Shown here one piece after another: positions 53,432 through 60,587 of a stretch of 64,000 bases of DNA. Source of the DNA: JANWYT01 sp034437555 (GTDB lineage Bacteria > Chloroflexota > Anaerolineae > Aggregatilineales > Phototrophicaceae); assembly GCA_034437555.1 (NCBI GenBank), contig DAOTTQ010000057.1:58318-122317 (forward strand), read 5' to 3'. The notes beneath the pieces are model-generated. The model was given only the letters and a program-made list of their open reading frames with translations, ran no database searches and had not been told where the DNA came from. A program made the translations under genes and the position numbers. Positions within the stretch are counted from its first letter, which is position 1, and each line of letters starts with the position of its first letter.

Positions 53432-54415
53432 ATGTCAAACACGTTGATTAGCGTTGATTTAGGCGGCACACAAATTCGCGCAGCCCGCCTTGATACGCGG
53501 CTAAATATTATTGACCGCTACGAAACCCTAACATTAGCTCACGAAGGCTATGCCCCCACTATGGAGCGCATTAAGGATGCGATTCGCCATGTGTTGCCCA
53601 CAGAGGGCGAAACCTTGTTAGGCATTGGCATTTCTGCACCGGGGCCCCTAAACCCTGTCACGGGCGTGATTGTTGCGCCCCCTAACTTAAAGGGCTGGCA
53701 TAATGTGCCATTGAGTGATTTGCTCCAAGAGGCGTTTGGTGTACCCGTGTATTGTGGTAACGATGCCAACGTCGCCGCGCTTGCAGAAGTGGCGCGTGGG
53801 GCAGCGCGGGGCTATCGCCATGCCATTTATATTACCATTAGTACGGGCATTGGGGGCGGTATTGTGTATGATGGTCGCTTGATTTTGGGCAAGGACGGGC
53901 TGGCTGCCGAAGCAGGGCATATACAATTGCTGATTGCTGATGGGCGCGTTTCTTCTTTAGAAAAAGAGGCGGCGGGTCCTTCGTTGGTGCGCCGTGCGCG
54001 TGCCAAAATTGAGGGGGGGCAAAAATCCTTAATTAGCGACCTTCTGGGGGGCGATTTAAGCGCAATGACCGCTCGCACCATCCGTGAAGCTGCCCATGAA
54101 GGCGATGCGCTTGCCCTTGAAACCGTTGAGTATTGTGGGCTGTGCGTGGGGCTTGGCATTGTGAGCTTGCTACACTTGTTTAACCCCGAAGTGGTGGTTA
54201 TTGGCGGTGGTGTTAGCAATATCGGCAAAGTTTTATTCGACAAGATAGAAGCGACCATCAAAGAATACGCCCTAGACGAAGCCTATTGGCGCGACCTTAA
54301 GATTGCCTCCGCCGAATTAGGGGGGGATGTTTCTGTGGTGGGGGCGGCGGCATTGGTGCTAACGTATGGTGGACAATCGGATGTAACCAGCGTTATTGCT
54401 GCCATGAACGAATAG
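53432..54415 (+). CDS. ROK family sugar kinase without the zinc motif
   Basis: A 327-residue ROK protein, probably a glucokinase or N-acetylmannosamine-type kinase. Seen: ATP site DLGGTQIRAA (near 9), PGPLNP, GNDANVAALAE with the catalytic Asp, TISTGIGGGIV and EAGHIQL (substrate His). The usual CxCGxxGCxE zinc site after this His is missing: IQLLIADGRVSSLEKEAAG has no Cys. No DNA-binding domain, so it is a kinase rather than a repressor. AAAGGA precedes the ATG. It lies 50 nt before a histidine kinase gene. Confidence 0.85.
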   Translation: MSNTLISVDLGGTQIRAARLDTRLNIIDRYETLTLAHEGYAPTMERIKDAIRHVLPTEGETLLGIGISAPGPLNPVTGVIVAPPNLKGWHNVPLSDLLQEAFGVPVYCGNDANVAALAEVARGAARGYRHAIYITISTGIGGGIVYDGRLILGKDGLAAEAGHIQLLIADGRVSSLEKEAAGPSLVRRARAKIEGGQKSLISDLLGGDLSAMTARTIREAAHEGDALALETVEYCGLCVGLGIVSLLHLFNPEVVVIGGGVSNIGKVLFDKIEATIKEYALDEAYWRDLKIASAELGGDVSVVGAAALVLTYGGQSDVTSVIAAMNE

Positions 54416-54465
54416 GGACAGGGGGCGTTGATACGATTCTTACGGAAGGGTGCGAAGATAATGCC

Positions 54466-56037
54466 ATGTTAAGCCTACCCGACTTTCCCATCCGCCAGCG
54501 AGACTTCTTGCTGGAAATTAGCCGTGCTATCACCGCCCAGCTAGATTTGAGTGAAGTGTTGCGCCGTGTGCTTCATGCGTCTGTGGTGATGACTGCTGCC
54601 CAAATGGGCGTGGTTGCCCTTAAAAACGAGGACGATGACGGCTTTTCTGTGCGTGCGTATGCGGGGCTATCGGGCGAGATTGTGCCTGCGCTTAATGCCA
54701 AACTCTATGAGATGATGAACGAGGTCGGCAAGGGCTTCGACCTAGACTATCTAAATAGCAAACTGCGCGAAATGGCAGATATTATTGACCCTGCATTGGC
54801 GCAATCGGTGGCGATGCCCCTTATTTTTGCCGATGCCCCCTTGGGCTTATTGATTGTGTTTCGCTCTTATCAATCTAAGGCGAGCGCAAGTGACCTGCAA
54901 ATTTTGCAAAGTTTTGCAGACCAAGCTGCAATTGCTGTTCATAACGCGCAACTCTATGGGGCAATTAACCAAGAACGCCAACGCCTAGCGGCGATTGTGA
55001 ATAATAGCGGTGACGGCGTGATGATTCTTGACCACAACTTGATGATTTTACAGGTCAACAAAGCCTTTGAACTGATTACAGGGTGGAAAGCCCAAGATGT
55101 TATTGGGCAAGTCCAAATGGGTGTAATTGTATGGCGACAACAAGACCAACAAGACTTAGAACATGCCATTGAAAGCGGGCAATTCCCCCGCCAAAACGAA
55201 AGCTCGAATACCTTGTATGTTGAGGGCGATATGGTGCGCCCTGATGGTTTAGTGAAGGGTGTGGGCATTACCTATGCCCCCCTATTTAACCCTGAAGGGC
55301 GTTTGGCAAACATCATCGGCAATATCCGCGACATTACGAACTTTCGTAAAGCCCAAGAAATGCAAAATATGTTCATTAGCACCATTAGCCACGAGCTAAG
55401 AACGCCGGTTGCGCTCATCAAGGGGTACGCCAGTACCATGACTCGTGAGGATGCTTCATGGGATATGAAGGTCGTGAAGCAAAGCCTAAACGTGATTGAA
55501 GAAGAAGCAGACCGCCTAACCGAACTCATTGATGATTTGCTAACCGCCAGCAAAATACAAGCCGAGCGTGAAGTGCGCCTTTTGTTGGCGGATGTAAGGC
55601 TAGATTTGCTAGGGGCGCGTGCCGTAGAGCGCATTAGTACCCAAACCACCAAGCATCGCTTTACATTGTCGTTTCAAGAGGGCTTTCCTTCGCTACATGG
55701 CGATAGCAAGCTGTTAAGGCAAGTGATTGATAACTTGCTAACGAATGCCATTAAATACTCGCCCAACGGTGGCACCATTACGGTGGGCGGACGCTATAGC
55801 GAAAACACTATCACGTTCTTTGTGCGTGATGAAGGGGCGGGTATTTCTGATATTGAGCAGAAGCGTATTTTTGACCGCTTCTACAGGGTGGATAGCCAGC
55901 TGACGGCAAAAACAAAAGGGACGGGACTCGGGTTATACTTGGTAAAAGCCATTGTAGAAGCACATCGTGGCAACGTATTTCTTAAAAGTCAGCTCCAACA
56001 TGGCGCAACTTTCTACTTTATCCTACCACGCGACTAA
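54466..56037 (+). CDS. Sensor histidine kinase with GAF and PAS domains
   Basis: A 523-residue soluble kinase. Seen: a GAF domain (about 20-165; AQMGVVALKNEDD, PLIFADAPLGLLIVF), a PAS domain (about 170-295; NSGDGVMILDHNLMILQVNKAFELITGW) with PAC segment NIIGNIRDITNFR, HisKA H-box TISHELRTPV with His309, and HATPase_c with NLLTNAIKYSPNGG, DEGAGI and GTGLGLYLVK. All catalytic motifs are intact. No TM, so it senses a cytosolic signal. No response regulator is adjacent. It lies between the ROK and CpXC genes, 50 nt from each. Confidence 0.9.
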   Translation: MLSLPDFPIRQRDFLLEISRAITAQLDLSEVLRRVLHASVVMTAAQMGVVALKNEDDDGFSVRAYAGLSGEIVPALNAKLYEMMNEVGKGFDLDYLNSKLREMADIIDPALAQSVAMPLIFADAPLGLLIVFRSYQSKASASDLQILQSFADQAAIAVHNAQLYGAINQERQRLAAIVNNSGDGVMILDHNLMILQVNKAFELITGWKAQDVIGQVQMGVIVWRQQDQQDLEHAIESGQFPRQNESSNTLYVEGDMVRPDGLVKGVGITYAPLFNPEGRLANIIGNIRDITNFRKAQEMQNMFISTISHELRTPVALIKGYASTMTREDASWDMKVVKQSLNVIEEEADRLTELIDDLLTASKIQAEREVRLLLADVRLDLLGARAVERISTQTTKHRFTLSFQEGFPSLHGDSKLLRQVIDNLLTNAIKYSPNGGTITVGGRYSENTITFFVRDEGAGISDIEQKRIFDRFYRVDSQLTAKTKGTGLGLYLVKAIVEAHRGNVFLKSQLQHGATFYFILPRD

Positions 56038-56087
56038 AAAATAAATGACAATAGGGCATACGTTACAACCCTTATCTGGAGTTTCTT

Positions 56088-57440
56088 ATGACCCCTTCCA
56101 ACCAAACCATGCGGTGTTCCTCTTGTGGACAACCATTCCCCGCACAAATTCGCACGGTGCTAGACGTTGCTAGTGACCCACAGGGCAAAAATTTGTTGAT
56201 GGCAGGCAGACTTAACGTTTTTCCCTGCCCTCACTGTGGGCATACTAACCAAGTGCTAACGCCCTTGCTGTATCACGATGCCGATAAATCGCTCCTTATT
56301 GCCATGATTCCTATGGAAGTTAGCTTAAAGAGTGGACAAGCGGATGAGAAAATTGTGGGGGATTTACTAAACGAACTCACACGCAGTTTACCCAAAGAGC
56401 AATTTCGCTCTTATATGTTTAGCCCCAAACGCGCATTAACCATGCAAGGCTTGTTAGACCAAGTAATGGAAGCGGACGGCATTACCCCCGATATGCTGAA
56501 TGCACAAAAACGGCGTGTTGAACTGATTCAATCCTTGTTGGCTGCTTCTAGCGAAGAAGAATTGCTAACGCTGGCAACAGAACGTGATGCCGAAATTGAT
56601 GTATCATTCTTTCAAACGCTTTCTTTAATGGCGCAACGGGTGCTTGAAGATGGTCGCCAAGACATTGCAATGGGCTTGATGAACCTACAACAAGCCTTGC
56701 TCTCGGTGTCATCATACGGCAAAAAAGTTGCCGAACAACAAGAAAACCAAGAACGCATTGTGCGTGAAGTGGTCGCAGACATTAACACGATGGGTGAACA
56801 AGCCACTCGTACCGATATTATGGGGCTGGCAATTAGCTATGCGGATGATGAACAACGCTTGCAAGCTCTAGTGGGGCTGGTGCGTGGTGCATTTGATGCC
56901 CAGTTTTTCCAAGAGTTTACGCAGTTTGTCAGCCAAGCCGCCGAACAAGACCATGAGAAGCTAGAAGCGGTGAGCGAGCGCATTAAGGGATTTTTGGATA
57001 CCATCGACCAACAACAACGCGCCCAAATGCAACAATCGGTGCAGTTCTTACAAATGTTGGTGAATAGCCCCGAACCAGATGCCATCATTCAAGAAAACCT
57101 TGATATGATTGACAATAACTTTATGTCAATTTTGAACGCGAACTTGCAAGAAGCTGAAAAGCGTGGTGACCAGCAGATGCTGTCGGCGTTGCAAGTGGTG
57201 CATCAGCATGTGGTGCAAGCCCTACAAAGCCAAATGAGCGAAGAACTGCTGTTTGTAAACGCGCTTTTGGGGGCAGAAAGTGAAGCCCAAATGCAAGTGA
57301 TGCTTCAAACAGACGGAAGCAAATTTGAAAAGCAAACACTGATTGAGACCTGTATCGCAGTTATTGAGGCGGTAGACCCTAGCCAATTAGCGGTTCATGC
57401 CCGCCTACAAACGGTTTTAGACGCACTAAGTGCGCTTTAG
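56088..57440 (+). CDS. CpXC domain protein
   Basis: A 450-residue soluble protein. Seen: the N-terminal CpXC domain (1-120) with CSSCGQPF and CPHCGHTN, two CxxC pairs forming a probable zinc ribbon, then a long helical region (120-450) rich in Gln and Glu (AEQQENQERIVREVV, QQQRAQMQQSVQFLQ) likely forming coiled coils. The family is of unknown function, often found in Chloroflexota. GGAG precedes the ATG. The 50-nt spacing suggests co-transcription with the sensor kinase. Confidence 0.85.
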   Translation: MTPSNQTMRCSSCGQPFPAQIRTVLDVASDPQGKNLLMAGRLNVFPCPHCGHTNQVLTPLLYHDADKSLLIAMIPMEVSLKSGQADEKIVGDLLNELTRSLPKEQFRSYMFSPKRALTMQGLLDQVMEADGITPDMLNAQKRRVELIQSLLAASSEEELLTLATERDAEIDVSFFQTLSLMAQRVLEDGRQDIAMGLMNLQQALLSVSSYGKKVAEQQENQERIVREVVADINTMGEQATRTDIMGLAISYADDEQRLQALVGLVRGAFDAQFFQEFTQFVSQAAEQDHEKLEAVSERIKGFLDTIDQQQRAQMQQSVQFLQMLVNSPEPDAIIQENLDMIDNNFMSILNANLQEAEKRGDQQMLSALQVVHQHVVQALQSQMSEELLFVNALLGAESEAQMQVMLQTDGSKFEKQTLIETCIAVIEAVDPSQLAVHARLQTVLDALSAL

Positions 57441-57554
57441 AAAACAACGGTTTACCTACGGGATAGCGAGAAACACTAGAATTTTTAGCAGTTTATCGCT
57501 ATCTTGATAGCCGTCCTATCCGACAAGACAAGTAACGATATGAGGTATAAGGTT

Positions 57555-59003
57555 ATGCAGGTTAAGACTCTAAGAATGAGAAACAGTTTTATTGCCATGA
57601 TGGCAGTGATGATGCTTTTGGCGATGGCAGTTACTTTGCCTGCACGCCCCACCGAAGCCCAGGGCGTTGCGCCTACCGCTACCCCCAATGACCCCATTTG
57701 GTTGGCGTTTTCGGCGGCACGTGATGCCATCCAAGAAGAGGAAAACGTAGATTTAACTATTGTAACCCGTTGGGACTTTGAACAAGCCGACTGGAGCGCG
57801 GGTAATGCAGCGCATCCCATTGGGCTTGCTGGTATTGATAGCTGTGTGTCTACGGCAACCGCCTTTGATGCGCGTCCTTTGTACTACGGCTGGAACTTCT
57901 TTATTACCGCGCTTAATGGCACTGTCTACGGCGCACGTACCAGCTTTGACAGAACATTGGTAGCTGTGTGTGATATTTTAACCCAAACGGCTGCGCCCAC
58001 ACCTGTGCCAGGTGGCACACCGATTGCGGGCTTGCCTGCGCCTATAGCAGGGTCTGCGGCAACGGGTGGCTTTGAGCTAGGCGGTCACGTGGATGGCTTG
58101 GGTGCAAACACGGTTTCTGCCATGCAACAAGCGGGCATGACGTGGGTAAAGAAGCAAGTTCCCGGTGGCACGTCACTTTCGGCAGCACTTGCGCTTATCT
58201 CTGATGCCAAAGGCAAAGGCTTTAAGATTCTTTTGGGCGTGATTGGTGACAAGGCACGCATGGAAGCCATTGGTATTGATGCTTATGCGCCTGAATACGC
58301 CACCTATGTGGCAGAACTGGCAAAAGCCGGTGCAGATGCCATTGAAGTATGGAACGAACCCAATATCGACCGTGAATGGCCCAAGAGCCTCATTAGCGGC
58401 GGAAACTACACCAAACTATTGGCTGTAGCTTCGGTTGCCATTCGTAATGCCAATAGGAACACCCTCATTGTAAGCGGTGCGCCTGCGCCTACGGGTTTCT
58501 TTGGCAGCGGTGGCTGTGGTGATGGTGGCTGTAACGACGATACCTTTATGCAACAAATGGCACAAGCTGGCGCAGCGCAATACTTTGACTGTGTGGGCTT
58601 GCACTACAACGAAGGTGTATTACCCCCAAGTGCGGCGAGCGGCGACCCCCGCGGTAGCTACCCCACTTACTTCTTTGGTTCTATGACTTCACGTGGTCAA
58701 CAACCCTTCCCCGGCAAGCCTATTTGCTACACCGAATTGGGTTACTTGTCTGCTGAAGGCATGGGTTCAACCATTCCTGCGGGCTTTAACTGGACACCTA
58801 ATGACCCCGTTACTGTGCAAGAACAAGCCGCTTGGTTGGCAGAAGCTGCTACATTGGGCGCGTCTCGTGGTGTGCGTTTGATGATTATTTGGAATGTGAA
58901 CTTTACACGCTGGGATAGTGACCCCATGGGCGGTTACGCTATCGTCCGTCCCGGTGGTGCTTGCCCCGCCTGCGCCGCGCTTGGCACAGTGATGAAGAAG
59001 TAA
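57555..59003 (+). CDS. Secreted glycoside hydrolase-like protein (clan A)
   Basis: A 482-residue secreted protein. Seen: a signal peptide (about 1-35, MMAVMMLLAMAVTLPARPTEAQ), an N-terminal Cys-containing domain (to about 145), a Pro/Gly/Ala linker (about 150-178), and a TIM-barrel with ADAIEVWNEPNID (acid/base E268) and CYTELGYL (nucleophile E394), like GH39/cellulase-type clan A enzymes. The start at 57555 has GAGG 9 nt upstream; the frame is open to a TTG at 57504. The substrate is unknown. A hairpin follows at 59035-59068. Confidence 0.8.
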   Translation: MQVKTLRMRNSFIAMMAVMMLLAMAVTLPARPTEAQGVAPTATPNDPIWLAFSAARDAIQEEENVDLTIVTRWDFEQADWSAGNAAHPIGLAGIDSCVSTATAFDARPLYYGWNFFITALNGTVYGARTSFDRTLVAVCDILTQTAAPTPVPGGTPIAGLPAPIAGSAATGGFELGGHVDGLGANTVSAMQQAGMTWVKKQVPGGTSLSAALALISDAKGKGFKILLGVIGDKARMEAIGIDAYAPEYATYVAELAKAGADAIEVWNEPNIDREWPKSLISGGNYTKLLAVASVAIRNANRNTLIVSGAPAPTGFFGSGGCGDGGCNDDTFMQQMAQAGAAQYFDCVGLHYNEGVLPPSAASGDPRGSYPTYFFGSMTSRGQQPFPGKPICYTELGYLSAEGMGSTIPAGFNWTPNDPVTVQEQAAWLAEAATLGASRGVRLMIIWNVNFTRWDSDPMGGYAIVRPGGACPACAALGTVMKK

Positions 59004-59034
59004 TTTAGCTTATACATCAGCGATAAGCACGACA

Positions 59035-59068
59035 AAAGAGGGTGGTTCTAACAAGAATCGCCCTCTTT
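59035..59068 (+). terminator. Hairpin terminator after the secreted glycosidase gene
   Basis: AAAGAGGG-TGGTTCT (59035-59049) pairs with AGAATCG-CCCTCTTT (59054-59068), 15 bp including two G-U pairs, loop AACA. The T-run is short. Confidence 0.75.
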
Positions 59069-59147
59069 GTGTTTCGGATACATCAAGTGACACAACATTG
59101 TATGAGTCGGCTGAAAACGAATTTCACACCTAATTTTCTAAAAACCC

Positions 59148-59176
59148 TTGACACGATAAAACCTTTGAGTTATATT
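59148..59176 (+). promoter_or_regulatory. Strong predicted promoter of the sulfurtransferase leader
   Basis: Consensus TTGACA (59148-59153), optimal 17-nt spacer, TATATT (59171-59176; 5 of 6 to TATAAT). Transcription would begin near 59183, 36 nt before the leader ORF and about 280 nt before the sulfurtransferase ATG. Confidence 0.8.
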
Positions 59177-59218
59177 CATCATAACCATAAGGTTAATCAA
59201 CAAAAAGGGAATCTACCC

Positions 59219-59305
59219 ATGCAATTCCAACAAGCAATTCTCCAACCTATGATGTGTATGATGTGTTGTATGAAGAACACACACCATCGAGTGCGGGTTG
59301 ATTGA
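59219..59305 (+). CDS. Leader peptide, 28 residues, Met/Cys-rich
   Basis: A 28-codon ORF with AAAAAGGGA 8-9 nt before its ATG. Residues 11-18 read MMCMMCCM: eight consecutive Met/Cys codons (59249-59272). The rest has no signal or domain and ends THHRVRVD. Its last codons overlap the antiterminator strand and an intrinsic terminator follows 27 nt after the stop. Such a run is expected in an attenuator that senses charged Met- and Cys-tRNA, matching the sulfur function of the next genes. Too short for domain analysis, but strongly supported by context. Confidence 0.8.
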   Translation: MQFQQAILQPMMCMMCCMKNTHHRVRVD

Positions 59306-59331
59306 TGTTGGCTTAAGTTCAACGGTTCAGA

Positions 59332-59371
59332 AACGCCTCGATAAGTGAAAGCTCATCGGGGCGTTTTTTTT
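59332..59371 (+). terminator. Attenuator terminator in the sulfurtransferase leader
   Basis: AACGCCTCGAT (59332-59342) pairs with ATCGGGGCGTT (59355-59365) in an 11-bp stem with one G-U pair, followed by T8. It lies between the leader ORF and the sulfurtransferase gene, so it must be bypassed for expression unless another promoter exists. Confidence 0.9.
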
Positions 59372-59462
59372 GCGCCTTTAGGCAGGGCTTATGAGGGATG
59401 ATGACCACTTTTTGTTTATAACGTCCGTCTATACAAAATGTTCAATCAATAAGGGGTAACAA

Positions 59463-60398
59463 ATGTTGCGTATCAAATCTTTCATTGTGTTGTTGGTAAT
59501 TTTGGCAATTGGTGCATTTGCCGTTGGCGCACAAGCCGAAGCATTGCCCGAAACGGCTGTTGTAAGTGCAGATTGGCTAGAAGCAAACTTGGATAACCCA
59601 AGCGTGCGTATCATCGAAGTGAGTGTAAACCCAGGTGTTTATGAACGTGGTCACATCCCCGGCGCAGTAAATGTGTCTTGGCACAGCCAATTGGTAGACC
59701 CTATTCGCCGTGACATTGTGACTCGTGAAAACTTTGAAGTCTTAGTACGCGCTGCTGGCATCAACAGCGACACCACCGTTATTCTTTACGGTGACACCAA
59801 CAACTGGTTTGCTGCTTGGGGCGTATGGATTTTTGACATCTACGGAGCGCAAGACGTGCGTATCCTTGATGGGGGTCGCGTAAAGTGGGAAGCCGATGGT
59901 CGTGAATTGACCACCCGTGTAGAAGCCCCCGCCGAAGGTAACTTTGTTGCCGCCGAACCTAACGTAGAACTGCGTGCTTTCTTGCCAGAAGTGCTAGAAA
60001 TTGTGAATGGTGATGCTACAGGCTCATTGGTAGACATTCGCTCTAATGCCGAATTTACAGGCACCGTATTTGCCCCCGAAGGCATTCAAGAATTGTCCAT
60101 CCGTGCAGGTCACATCCCCGGCGCTTTGAACGTGCCTTGGGGACAAAATGTGAACGAAGACGGCACATTCAAGAGCGTGGCAGAACTTCGTGAACTATAC
60201 GCCGCAGTAGGCATTGACGGTAGCCAACCTATCATCACCTATTGCCGCATTGGTGAACGTGCCAGCCTAACTTGGTTCGTTCTCAACCGCATTCTGGGTT
60301 ACGAAGCCCAAGTGTACGATGGTTCTTGGACAGAATACGGCAACACCGTAGGCTTGCCCATTGAAAATCCCGCTGGTACGGTGTGGGGCGCACAATAA
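59463..60398 (+). CDS. Secreted thiosulfate sulfurtransferase (two rhodanese domains)
   Basis: A 311-residue exported rhodanese. Seen: a signal peptide (about 1-25, FIVLLVILAIGAFAVGAQA), an inactive N-terminal rhodanese domain (30-155; VIEVSVNPGVYERGHIPGAVNV-like RIIEVS and HIPGA) and an active C-terminal domain (165-300) with catalytic loop C261-RIGERA, the thiosulfate-type CRxGxR motif shared with mycobacterial CysA2. It transfers sulfane sulfur from thiosulfate to an acceptor outside the cytoplasm. AAGGGG lies 6 nt before the ATG. Expression is probably controlled by the Met/Cys attenuator upstream. A sulfur transporter gene follows. Confidence 0.92.
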   Translation: MLRIKSFIVLLVILAIGAFAVGAQAEALPETAVVSADWLEANLDNPSVRIIEVSVNPGVYERGHIPGAVNVSWHSQLVDPIRRDIVTRENFEVLVRAAGINSDTTVILYGDTNNWFAAWGVWIFDIYGAQDVRILDGGRVKWEADGRELTTRVEAPAEGNFVAAEPNVELRAFLPEVLEIVNGDATGSLVDIRSNAEFTGTVFAPEGIQELSIRAGHIPGALNVPWGQNVNEDGTFKSVAELRELYAAVGIDGSQPIITYCRIGERASLTWFVLNRILGYEAQVYDGSWTEYGNTVGLPIENPAGTVWGAQ

Positions 60399-60423
60399 GC
60401 CTTTGCAATTACGAGCCACAATC

Positions 60424-60457
60424 AAGGGGGGATGCTCTAAGGAGTATCCCCCTTTTT
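60424..60457 (+). terminator. Intrinsic terminator after the sulfurtransferase gene
   Basis: AGGGGGATGCTC (about 60425-60437) pairs with GGAGTATCCCCCT (60441-60453), loop TAAG, then T5. It separates the sulfurtransferase from the YeeE/YedE gene, so the latter needs readthrough or its own promoter. Confidence 0.8.
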
Positions 60458-60587
60458 GGCGTATGTTTACAAACTATTTTGCCTTATGGCGTGTTTCTCT
60501 TGCCCCAAGCGTTGCAGAAATGGGCATAGAACGGGGTTTGATGTAAGTTCATTATGTGACAACTAAGCAAATTTGTGAGGAAAAGAC

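Larger units (their letters stand above)
59183..59371 (+). ncRNA. Met/Cys-responsive transcription attenuator (leader RNA)
   Basis: The leader RNA holds the short Met/Cys ORF (59219-59305), an antiterminator strand ATCGAG-U-GCG (59286-59295) and a strong terminator (59332-59371). The antiterminator strand is near-identical to the 3' arm of the terminator (ATCGGGGCG), so both compete for AACGCCTCGAT (59332-59342). A ribosome stalled at the Met/Cys codons (59249-59272) leaves the antiterminator free; one reaching the stop (59303-59305) covers it and lets the terminator form. The elements are seen; the mechanism follows classical ribosome-mediated attenuation and is inferred. Confidence 0.75.

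Noticed and set aside
59042..59218. N-terminal extension of the leader ORF upstream of 59219
   Set aside because: The frame is open back to 59042 but would start within the preceding terminator hairpin and upstream of the promoter; the 59219 ATG with its ribosome site is the credible start.
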